Assembly: GCA_026391515.1 (NCBI GenBank)
Contig: JAPLEC010000263.1
Coordinates: 1 to 7,941 of the forward strand
Direction of reading: 5' to 3'
DNA from: Bacteroidia bacterium
GTDB taxonomy: Bacteria; Bacteroidota; Bacteroidia; Bacteroidales; VadinHA17
Length of the DNA stretch: 7,941 nt
Shown in pieces: positions 1-5,778 of the stretch. The translations under genes were made by a program, and so were the position numbers. The stretch's first letter is position 1; each line of letters begins with the position of its first letter. The notes beneath the pieces are model-generated. The model ran no database searches. It saw only the letters and a program-made list of their open reading frames with translations, and was not told where the DNA came from.

Positions 1-63
1 ACAGCCAGCAGACAATAAGACTTTGATTTCTTTTTCTGTCAGATTTCTGTATTCTTTTTTCAT
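1..63 (-). CDS. N-terminal fragment of a protein, possibly DUF4954 family (partial, runs off left edge)
   Basis: An ATG at 61-63 on the minus strand opens a frame with no stop for 21 codons to the window edge. The peptide starts MKKEYRNLTEKEIKVLLSAG and then Cys. The pattern Y-R-x-L-T-x-x-E-I-x-x-L-x-x-x-G-C resembles, from memory, the N-terminus of Bacteroidota DUF4954 proteins, which continue with a left-handed beta-helix (hexapeptide-repeat) region. None of that region is visible here. The gene lies 98 bp downstream of glmS in the same direction and could be the next gene of its operon. No good -7 box was seen directly upstream. The CDS is likely because of its direction, ATG and composition, but the family name is tentative. 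Confidence 0.55.
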   Translation of the reverse strand, partial: MKKEYRNLTEKEIKVLLSAGC

Positions 64-95
64 GTTTTTCTTTCTTCTTACACCCTTTCATTTTC

Positions 96-163
96 CCCGC
101 CAGCTGGCGGGAGAAATGTTCTCTCCTTCCCCCGGTGGGAAGGCCGGGAAGAGGTTTTTTTTT
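96..163. repeat. Intergenic palindromic element with hairpins and T-tract
   Basis: A perfect 16-bp palindrome, CCCGCCAGCTGGCGGG, occupies 96-111. It is followed by a 7-bp stem (125-131 pairing with 137-143, loop CCGGT) and a third arm GGGAAG at 146-151. That third arm could pair with 126-131 instead, just before a run of nine T at 155-163. The T-run is on the plus strand and overlaps the glmS stop codon, so the element has terminator shape only for plus-strand transcription, while both flanking genes are on the minus strand. The CCCGCCAG/TGGCGGG core recurs at 4401-4415, so I call this a dispersed intergenic repeat. It may still form RNA hairpins after glmS. Confidence 0.55.
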
Positions 164-1997
164 ATTCTACAGTAACCGATTTGGCAAGGTTCCTTGGCTG
201 GTCGACATTACATCCCCTGAGAACAGCTATATGGTACGATAAAAGCTGAAGAGGGATAACTGCAAGAAGGCCTGAAAAGGCTGGTAAAGTTTCAGGAACT
301 TCAAGAACGTAGTCAGCCATTTTTCTGATTATATCGTCACCTTCCGTAACAATAGCAATGACTGTTCCTTTTCTTGCCTTGATCTCCTGGATATTGTTAA
401 TAATCTTTTCGTACGTGTCGTCTTTAGTTGCAACGACAACAACAGGCATATTTTCATCAATCAGGGCGATCGGACCATGCTTCATTTCAGCTGCCGGATA
501 ACCCTCAGCATGTATATAAGAAATCTCTTTCAGCTTAAGAGCTCCTTCAAGTGCAACAGGGAACAGGTATCCTCTGCCCAGATAAAGAGCGTTATGAGTA
601 TTCTGGAAGATTTTTGAGATTGCAAGAGCCTGATCATTTACCTTAAGGGCCTTTTCTATTTTCACCGGAATAGAGACCAGTTCAGAAATAAGTTCTTTAT
701 AAGATGAATCTGATATTATACCTTTCAGGTGTCCTATTTCAAATGCCATCATTGCCAGTACTGTAACCTGTGTTGTGAATGCTTTTGTTGAAGCAACGCC
801 GATCTCCGGGCCGGCGTGGGTATAGACCCCTGCATCTGTTTCGCGGGGAATGCTGCTTCCAACCACATTGCAGATTCCTATTACTTTAGCACCCTTGCTC
901 TTTGCCAGTTTTACTGCAGCCAGAGTATCGGCTGTTTCGCCGCTCTGGCTTATAGCAATAACAATATCTCCGGTTTTGATTATCGGATTCCTGTATCGGA
1001 ATTCAGAAGCATATTCAACCTCAACAGGTATTCTTGTATATTCCTCAAAGAAGTATTCACCAAGCAAACCGGCATGCCAGGAGGTTCCGCATGCGATTAT
1101 GATTATCCTTTCAGCCTGCGACATTGTTTCAAGAACATTATGCAACCCTCCCAGCATTATCCCTGAATGGTCAGGAAGCACTCTCCCCCTGAAAGTGTCA
1201 TGTATTGCCCTTGGTTGTTCAAAGATTTCCTTTAGCATAAAATGAGCAAAACCCTCTTTATCGATCTCCCCTATTTTCAAATCGATTCTCTTAACTTCAG
1301 GTTTAATTGACTCATTTCTTATTGTCTTAAGAACAAGCTCATCTTTTTTAATAATTGCAATATCATCATCGTTCAGATAAATCACTTTCTGGGTATATTC
1401 AACAATCGGAGTAGCATCTGAAGCAACAAAGTTTTCTCCATCCTTCACACCGATAACCAGAGGACTTCCTCTTTTTGCAGCAAAAAGCTTGTCGGTTTCT
1501 TTAGTACAGATTATAACTAGGCCATAAGCTCCTTCTACCCTGTTAAGTGCAAGCGTAATTGCCTGTTCTGCAGTAAGATCGCCTTCAATATATAAATGTT
1601 CAATTAGATTTGCGAGCACTTCTGTATCAGTCTGGCTGGTAAAGTTTATTCCCCTGCCTTCGAGATGTTTTTTAAGACGAGCATAGTTTTCTATTATTCC
1701 ATTATGAACGACTATGAAGTTCCCTTTATATGAAACCTGCGGGTGTGCATTTAATTCGTTGGGTTCGCCATGTGTTGCCCATCTGGTATGTCCCATACCC
1801 GTTGTTCCATTAAAGTTTGATTTATTAACCATCTCCTCCAGATCTTTCACCCTACCCTTGCATTTAAAAATCTTTGTATCTCCATTAACAAGGGCCATAC
1901 CTGCAGAATCATATCCGCGGTACTCAAGGCGTTTAAGACCATTAAGAATTATTTCACGGGCTGGTTTAGAACCGATATAACCAATTATTCCACACAT
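162..1997 (-). CDS. glmS: Glutamine--fructose-6-phosphate aminotransferase (isomerizing)
   Basis: Converts fructose-6-phosphate and glutamine to glucosamine-6-phosphate and glutamate, the first step towards UDP-GlcNAc for peptidoglycan and LPS; cytoplasmic. The start chosen gives 611 aa beginning MCGIIGYIG, because Cys2 must become the N-terminal nucleophile once Met is removed. An in-frame ATG four codons upstream (2009) would bury it. The class-II glutaminase domain (about 1-225) shows LEYRGYDSAGM, TRWATHG (71-77), HNG (98-100) and D124. Two SIS domains follow: CGTS (303-306), SQSGET (350-355) and STKAFTTQ (403-410) in the first, then EGALKLKEISYIHAEG (484-499) and KHGP (506-509). The C-terminus DQPRNLAKSVTVE holds the catalytic Lys606. 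Length matches the usual 600-615 aa and no key residue is missing. The gene begins 55 bp after the DUF4270 lipoprotein gene, probably in one operon. No glmS ribozyme is recognisable in this short gap. Confidence 0.98.
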   Translation of the reverse strand: MCGIIGYIGSKPAREIILNGLKRLEYRGYDSAGMALVNGDTKIFKCKGRVKDLEEMVNKSNFNGTTGMGHTRWATHGEPNELNAHPQVSYKGNFIVVHNGIIENYARLKKHLEGRGINFTSQTDTEVLANLIEHLYIEGDLTAEQAITLALNRVEGAYGLVIICTKETDKLFAAKRGSPLVIGVKDGENFVASDATPIVEYTQKVIYLNDDDIAIIKKDELVLKTIRNESIKPEVKRIDLKIGEIDKEGFAHFMLKEIFEQPRAIHDTFRGRVLPDHSGIMLGGLHNVLETMSQAERIIIIACGTSWHAGLLGEYFFEEYTRIPVEVEYASEFRYRNPIIKTGDIVIAISQSGETADTLAAVKLAKSKGAKVIGICNVVGSSIPRETDAGVYTHAGPEIGVASTKAFTTQVTVLAMMAFEIGHLKGIISDSSYKELISELVSIPVKIEKALKVNDQALAISKIFQNTHNALYLGRGYLFPVALEGALKLKEISYIHAEGYPAAEMKHGPIALIDENMPVVVVATKDDTYEKIINNIQEIKARKGTVIAIVTEGDDIIRKMADYVLEVPETLPAFSGLLAVIPLQLLSYHIAVLRGCNVDQPRNLAKSVTVE

Positions 1998-2052
1998 AAT
2001 CAACAACATTTATATTTCCAGATACGAATTTAACAGAATTGGTTCGAAAAAT

Positions 2053-3417
2053 CTAGAACTTAGTGTAAGTTAATTCAAGTTTGATAGGAGTATGGCTATT
2101 ATTTGCCTTCAGAATAACATTATTTGAAGAACCTGAAGTCAGAAATATTTCCAGTTCAGGTTTAAGCTTGTAATTAATGGTATCTTTAAAGTACGCCTGC
2201 ATAAAAGTAGGTATATTCAGATTATAAACGTTTACAGTTGCAGTCGTGTCAGGAGACCCATCATAAAATGCTGAACTTACACTATAATCCGGAACAATGT
2301 ATTTAGATCCTGTACTGGAAACATACCTGAGATAAACGATGGAAGGGATTGTGGATGGTTTATAAATATCCCCATCATAATGAACTGGTATAACCAGTCG
2401 TGCTTTATTAATTGATATCCTTTTCAAATTTCCCCTTAAAGAGTCCAGCCCGGGCATTTTTATCTTTGTATAAGCTCCGTTCATTGTCTGGACAAATGAA
2501 ACGGTATCAAGGTAATTAGTATCATTATCAATAAGGTGTTGCATTCTTTTGCCAACTTCTCCTTGTTTAAATTTATGTTCAAACAAATTATAGGCTGCAT
2601 TACGTGTAACTGCATCAAGGATAAAAACAAATGTTTTCAAATTAAGTAAATCATCATGCATATAAATAATGAAATAGTTATTATAATAGCCATATGATGA
2701 AGGAGGTGCAATACTTAATGATAATAAAACAGGATTGGCAGAGGAATCTAATTGAAAATATAATCCCTTAAAATATGACCTGTAGTCATCCCCTGTCGTG
2801 TCATATAGCATTAAAGAGTCGGGGCCAACAAGATGATATCCGAAAGCAGTCGGAAGCTTAATTCCGATATTATTGATAGTATCGGCCTGAAGAGCAGGTA
2901 AGAGAATAGAATCAACAGCATATTCTGTCAAAGGTGGAGTTTGATCAGAATAATATGCTGCGTCTGAATATATTTGTTTTGAAATCTGGGAAAGCTTTAA
3001 GTAATGATCGCTATTTACGTCTCCAGTTACATTCAGGATACGAAGAAATAATTTACAGGAATCAATAACGAAATATTTGCCATCCCATTCTGAGCCAAGT
3101 CTTACCTGGGAAACAAATCCTGCAGTTGTTTTTCCAAAATAAGGATCATATAAATCTCCCAGGTAAGAAACTGAAGGATTATCTGTTTCGATAGATCTGT
3201 TATATAAAGTATAAGATTCAACTTTAATTGTATCAGTCGATGTAATGAAAACATTATCGGAACTAGGAAGTATATTTCTGCCTATTATACCCGGGTCTTC
3301 TTCGCAGGAACCGGCAAAGAATAAAATGCTGGTAATGAGAGCCAGAAAAAAAGTTTTAGAAATGTGTTCAGAGAATGATCTGAAATAGATTATAAAACTA
3401 TGATAAAATTTCGTCAT
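2053..3417 (-). CDS. DUF4270 family lipoprotein, function unknown
   Basis: The N-terminal region after the lipid-anchor Cys (C-E-E-D-P-G-x-x-G, then N-I-L-P, T-D-T and a D-P-Y-F-G motif) matches what I recall of DUF4270, a family largely confined to Bacteroidota. A hydrophobic stretch FFLALITSILFFAG ends in a lipobox AGSC, so export and lipidation are expected. The acidic EED just after the Cys resembles signals that send Bacteroidota lipoproteins to the cell surface (inference). The body is rich in beta-type, Thr/Ser/Tyr-rich sequence with no catalytic motif I recognise. I chose the ATG at 3417 (454 aa, Cys38). In-frame ATGs at 3453, 3435 and 3426 would add up to 12 residues and a longer overlap. 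Even so the n-region before the hydrophobic core is unusually long. The first 20 bp overlap the end of the glycogen-synthase-like gene, implying coupling. Function is unknown. Confidence 0.88.
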   Translation of the reverse strand: MTKFYHSFIIYFRSFSEHISKTFFLALITSILFFAGSCEEDPGIIGRNILPSSDNVFITSTDTIKVESYTLYNRSIETDNPSVSYLGDLYDPYFGKTTAGFVSQVRLGSEWDGKYFVIDSCKLFLRILNVTGDVNSDHYLKLSQISKQIYSDAAYYSDQTPPLTEYAVDSILLPALQADTINNIGIKLPTAFGYHLVGPDSLMLYDTTGDDYRSYFKGLYFQLDSSANPVLLSLSIAPPSSYGYYNNYFIIYMHDDLLNLKTFVFILDAVTRNAAYNLFEHKFKQGEVGKRMQHLIDNDTNYLDTVSFVQTMNGAYTKIKMPGLDSLRGNLKRISINKARLVIPVHYDGDIYKPSTIPSIVYLRYVSSTGSKYIVPDYSVSSAFYDGSPDTTATVNVYNLNIPTFMQAYFKDTINYKLKPELEIFLTSGSSNNVILKANNSHTPIKLELTYTKF

Positions 3418-4204
3418 AAAATTCATTATAGGCATCAATATATTGAGTCTCATCTTTATACGGAAGTACGGGTTTATTAATTGTCTTCACATACTTTTTT
3501 AATTCTTCGTTTATTTCTTCGCTTCCGATAATGATTCCGTCAGAATACTTAATAGCCAGTTTTGATACATTTATAAAATCTGGTTTTTTAACCATTTTAA
3601 GATTCTCTCCGTCTATACCGTCAAAACGTAATTTATCTGCGAATGTTGATCTAAACGGTGTTTTAAAATCATTATTGTAAATTGAATATATAATTTTAAA
3701 ATTATGGAACAACGGGTCATCACTGTAAATACTTCGTAAATAAACAGGTACCAAAGCAGACATCCAGCCATGACAATGTACTATATCGGGCGCCCACCTT
3801 AGTTTTTTAACTGTTTCAATAACACCTCTGGCAAAGAAAAGAGCGCGTTCATCATTATCTTCAAATTCATTTCCGGCTGAATCTGTTACAATGTGTTTCC
3901 TTTGAAAATAATCGTCGTTATCAATGAAATAAACCTGCATCCTTGCACTCTGGATTGAAGCTACTTTTATAATCAGCGGATGATCAGTATCGTCAATTAT
4001 CAGATTCATGCCAGAGAGCCTTATTACCTCATGAAGCTGATTTCTGCGTTCATTGATACAACCATAACGCGGCATGAAGGTGCGGATCTCCTTTCCCCTT
4101 TCCTGAATGCCCTGGGGCAGATATCTCCCTATTTTTGATAACTTGGTTTCCCCTAAGTATGGAGTGATCTCCTGTGAAATGAATAATACCTTCCTGCTTT
4201 CCAT
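3398..4204 (-). CDS. Short glycogen/starch-synthase-like protein (GT5 N-terminal domain only)
   Basis: 268 aa resembling the N-terminal Rossmann half of GT5 glycogen synthase (Glyco_transf_5). Matching stretches are KVLFISQEITPYL (5-17), the F-M-P-R-Y-G segment (43-48), Y-F-I-D-N-D-D-Y-F (92-100), ERALFFARGVIET (119-131) and the P-D-I-V-H-C-H-G-W segment (139-147). True GlgA proteins are about 480 aa. Here the C-terminal half, which carries the nucleotide-sugar site, is absent. The ADP-glucose-binding KTGGL loop is replaced by GETKLSKIG (18-26), and the usual H-D-W is H-G-W (145-147). Full glycogen synthase activity alone therefore looks unlikely. As I recall, similar proteins of about 270 aa are common in Bacteroidota, and the next gene starts inside its 3' end, so I read it as an intact short family and not a broken glgA. 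It is the first gene of the leftward unit, with a -7 box 36 bp upstream. Confidence 0.85.
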   Translation of the reverse strand: MESRKVLFISQEITPYLGETKLSKIGRYLPQGIQERGKEIRTFMPRYGCINERRNQLHEVIRLSGMNLIIDDTDHPLIIKVASIQSARMQVYFIDNDDYFQRKHIVTDSAGNEFEDNDERALFFARGVIETVKKLRWAPDIVHCHGWMSALVPVYLRSIYSDDPLFHNFKIIYSIYNNDFKTPFRSTFADKLRFDGIDGENLKMVKKPDFINVSKLAIKYSDGIIIGSEEINEELKKYVKTINKPVLPYKDETQYIDAYNEFYDEILS

Positions 4205-4239
4205 TTATCTGCCTGGATATACCATTTCGTAACAAGGTG

Positions 4240-4273
4240 CAAAGATAATAATAAAAAATGAGATAATTATCAA
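4240..4273 (-). promoter_or_regulatory. Predicted Bacteroidota-type promoter for the leftward operon
   Basis: On the minus strand, TATCTTTG (4247 to 4240) matches the -7 consensus TAnnTTTG exactly. An upstream TTG (4273 to 4271) could be the -33 element, but the 23-bp gap is longer than the usual 19-21. Transcription would start near 4233, giving a leader of about 28 nt before the ATG at 4204. The position fits the first gene of the leftward block. Confidence 0.55.
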
Positions 4274-4379
4274 TAGACATATGACAGTATTCATAATCTC
4301 CCAAGACCCCCTTTTAATTCCCCTCAGGGTGGGAAAAAATCCCGCATTTAATTGAAATTTAATTATGTATATGGTTTTT

Positions 4380-4398
4380 CTCCCCCTTGAAGGGGGAG
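4380..4398. repeat. Perfect hairpin, 9-bp stem with 1-nt centre
   Basis: CTCCCCCTT (4380-4388) and AAGGGGGAG (4390-4398) are exact reverse complements around G4389. The single-base centre means a real RNA hairpin would open a few pairs, or that the palindrome acts as DNA. Its left arm can also pair with 4416-4423, so this hairpin competes with the larger structure ending in the T-tract. Confidence 0.75.
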
Positions 4399-4428
4399 TG
4401 CCCGCCAGTGGCGGGCAAGGGGGTTTTT
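4382..4428 (+). terminator. Terminator-like nested hairpin followed by T5
   Basis: CCCCCTTG (4382-4389) is the exact reverse complement of CAAGGGGG (4416-4423), which is followed directly by TTTTT (4424-4428). Inside this outer stem sits a second palindrome, GCCCGCCA-G-TGGCGGGC (4400-4416). It shares its last base with the outer arm, so one pair must be given up. The shape is that of a plus-strand intrinsic terminator, yet no plus-strand gene lies upstream and panC begins 98 bp downstream. It may block stray transcription into panC or simply be part of the repeat. Functional termination is unproven. Confidence 0.4.
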
Positions 4429-4499
4429 ATATCATAAACAGAATCCCTTATTTATTCCCCCAGCGGAGGCGAAAAATCTCGCTTTTGATTAATTACTAT

Positions 4500-4507
4500 T
4501 AGCTTTG
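4500..4507 (+). promoter_or_regulatory. Possible -7 box for panC
   Basis: TAGCTTTG fits TAnnTTTG and ends 18 bp before the panC ATG. A TTTG lies at 4484-4487, but only 12 bp separate the two boxes, well short of the normal spacing, so no convincing -33 element accompanies it. The box lies at the edge of the right-hand repeat unit. No Shine-Dalgarno sequence precedes the ATG, only an A/T-rich run. Confidence 0.4.
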
Positions 4508-4525
4508 TATGTAAAATTTTCTTAA

Positions 4526-5383
4526 ATGAAGGTCATCAGGACAGTTAAAGAGCTTCAGAAACAGATAAAAGATTTGCATCTTTCACCTGTTGGTTTAGTA
4601 CCCACTATGGGCGCTCTGCACAAAGGACACCTTTCGCTTGTCAGAAATGCCATAACTCAATGTCCTCTGGTGGTGATAAGTATTTATGTAAATCCAACGC
4701 AGTTTAATGATAAAAAGGACCTTAAGAACTACCCGAGAGATATACAATCAGATCTGGATTTGTTAAGAAAAGTAACCCGAAAAGATGATATTATATTCAT
4801 TCCGGATGATAAGGAAATATATCCGGTTGAGGATAAAAGAATCTTCCATTTTGGTAATCTCGACAATGTTATGGAGGCTCTTCACCGGCCGGGACATTTT
4901 AACGGTGTAGCTCAGGTTGTCGGCAGACTTTTTGACATAGTAAAACCCGATGTCGCTTATTTCGGGATGAAAGATTTTCAGCAAATTGCTGTTATAAAGG
5001 AACTTGTGAGACAGTATAAATATAATGTAAAAATTGTCGGAAATCCTATTATCCGAGAACCGGATGGATTGGCTATGAGCAGCAGAAACCGTCTTCTTGA
5101 ACCGGAAATGAGAAAAAAAGTCCCTCTGATATATAAAACTATTTCCTCTGCTTCCGGAATGATACATAAAAACACTATTTCTGAAATAAGAAATTATGTC
5201 AGGGGAACAATCGAAAAAGCAAATGGATTACATGTCGAATATTTTGAAATAGTGGACGATACAAAACTTAAACCTGTCAGTACCCGGCGTGAAATGAAAA
5301 AAGGTAACCGTTATTATGGATGTATTGCAGTTCAGGCAGGTAAGATTCGTCTTATTGATAATATTGAATTCCCATTGGTGTGA
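4526..5383 (+). CDS. panC: Pantothenate synthetase (pantoate--beta-alanine ligase)
   Basis: Joins pantoate and beta-alanine with ATP, through a pantoyl-adenylate, to make pantothenate, the CoA precursor; cytoplasmic, normally a dimer. The 285-aa length is typical. The nucleotidyltransferase fold shows PTMGALHKGH (26-35) with the HxGH ATP site, VNPTQF (55-60), HRPGHFNGV (120-128) with the pantoate-binding region, YFGMKDFQQ (145-153) and MSSRN (184-188), the KMSKS-like loop. The C-terminal domain starts near residue 190. No key residue appears lost. The ATG at 4526 fits the family start, MKVIRTVKELQ. The next gene, 44 bp away, makes its beta-alanine substrate. It diverges from the leftward operon across a repeat-filled spacer. 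Confidence 0.98.
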   Translation: MKVIRTVKELQKQIKDLHLSPVGLVPTMGALHKGHLSLVRNAITQCPLVVISIYVNPTQFNDKKDLKNYPRDIQSDLDLLRKVTRKDDIIFIPDDKEIYPVEDKRIFHFGNLDNVMEALHRPGHFNGVAQVVGRLFDIVKPDVAYFGMKDFQQIAVIKELVRQYKYNVKIVGNPIIREPDGLAMSSRNRLLEPEMRKKVPLIYKTISSASGMIHKNTISEIRNYVRGTIEKANGLHVEYFEIVDDTKLKPVSTRREMKKGNRYYGCIAVQAGKIRLIDNIEFPLV

Positions 5384-5405
5384 ATCAAAAGGTTAATTAA
5401 CTTTG
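5374..5405 (+). promoter_or_regulatory. Predicted Bacteroidota-type promoter upstream of panD
   Basis: TAACTTTG (5398-5405) matches the TAnnTTTG -7 box. ATTG (5374-5377) lies 20 bp upstream, a normal distance for the TTG -33 element, and overlaps the last codons of panC. The predicted start near 5412 leaves a leader of about 16 nt before the panD ATG at 5428. This would allow panD, the membrane protein gene and radA to be transcribed apart from panC. It is a sequence match only. Confidence 0.6.
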
Positions 5406-5427
5406 CGGCAGTATTTAAATTTTTAAA

Positions 5428-5778
5428 ATGTTAATTGAAGTATTAAAATCGAAGATCCACAGGGTGACTGTTACCGAGGCGAACCTGAATTATATCGGGA
5501 GCATCGCTATTGATGAAGATCTTATGGATGCGGCAAATATCATCGAAAACGAAAAGGTTCAGGTTGTAAATGTCAATAACGGAGAGCGGCTTGATACATA
5601 TGTAATCAAAGGTAAAAGAGGATCAGGAGCTGTTTGTCTTAACGGTGCAGCTGCCCGCAAGGTACAGGTTGGAGATATTCTCCTGATAATGTCATACGCC
5701 ACACTGGAATTTGCAGAAGCAAAAAAATTTCATCCTAAAATTATTTTCCCCGATACCAAAACAAATAAACTGATTTGA
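5428..5778 (+). CDS. panD: Aspartate 1-decarboxylase precursor (pyruvoyl enzyme)
   Basis: Decarboxylates L-aspartate to beta-alanine, the PanC substrate. The 116-aa proenzyme is of normal size. It cleaves itself between Gly24 and Ser25 (NYIGSIAID), giving a beta-chain and an alpha-chain whose Ser25 becomes the pyruvoyl group. Other conserved residues are in place: Lys9 and His11 (KSKIHRVTVTEANL), Arg54, Tyr58 and the N-G-A-A-A-R segment (72-77). The ATG at 5428 matches the usual N-terminus, MLIEVLKSKIH. Its stop codon overlaps the TTG start of the next gene by 4 bp (TTGA, 5775-5778). A promoter is predicted just upstream. I see no PanZ/PanM maturation factor in the window, and most non-enterobacterial PanD proteins mature without one. 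Confidence 0.98.
   Translation: MLIEVLKSKIHRVTVTEANLNYIGSIAIDEDLMDAANIIENEKVQVVNVNNGERLDTYVIKGKRGSGAVCLNGAAARKVQVGDILLIMSYATLEFAEAKKFHPKIIFPDTKTNKLI

Larger units (their letters stand above)
4316..4500. repeat. Composite intergenic repeat: palindromic core between imperfect direct repeats
   Basis: Two related AT-rich units flank a GC-rich core. The left unit (about 4316-4365) reads ATTCCCCTCAGGG, then GGGAAAAAATCCCGC, then TTTAATTGAAA. The right unit (about 4454-4500) reads ATTCCCCCAGCGG, then GCGAAAAATCTCGC, then TTTTGATTAATTA. They align end to end in the same orientation with scattered substitutions and one gap, and each keeps a small hairpin around its A-run (GTGGGA/TCCCGC on the left, GCGA/TCGC on the right). 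The core (4380-4428) holds two strong hairpins and a T-tract. It fills most of the 321-bp divergent spacer, which otherwise contains only promoter-like boxes. No protein-coding capacity was seen. It looks like a small dispersed element or a decayed one. Confidence 0.5.

Noticed and set aside
816..1980. Three plus-strand open frames (816-1166, 850-1245, 1714-1980) inside glmS
   Set aside because: They lie wholly antisense to a complete, well conserved glmS and encode Cys/Pro/Ser-rich peptides with no recognisable motif.
1998..2009. Upstream ATG that would lengthen GlmS by four residues (MLLI)
   Set aside because: GlmS needs Cys directly after the initiator Met as its N-terminal nucleophile, so the ATG at 1997 must be the working start.
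2025..2032. TAAATTCG on the minus strand as a -7 box for glmS
   Set aside because: It has one mismatch to TAnnTTTG and no TTG at the proper distance upstream. With a 55-bp gap, read-through from the DUF4270 gene is simpler.
1998..2052. glmS ribozyme/riboswitch in the glmS leader
   Set aside because: The 55-bp gap is too short for the ribozyme core, and the element is known mainly from Gram-positive bacteria.
3398..4204. glgA pseudogene truncated by a frameshift
   Set aside because: The frame is clean, the following DNA encodes the lipoprotein with no remnant of a GT5 C-terminal domain, and short versions are known to me from the phylum.
4050..4304. 84-codon minus-strand frame overlapping the start of the glycogen-synthase-like gene
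   Set aside because: Most of it is out of frame inside the real gene and its upstream promoter region, and the peptide has no domain features.
4316..4500. CRISPR array or insertion sequence in the divergent spacer
   Set aside because: There are only two diverged repeat units, no regular spacers, and no transposase frame or clear terminal inverted repeats with a target duplication.
4763..5175. Minus-strand open frames 4763-5167 and 4978-5175
   Set aside because: They are antisense shadows of panC, and panC has all its catalytic motifs in the same stretch.
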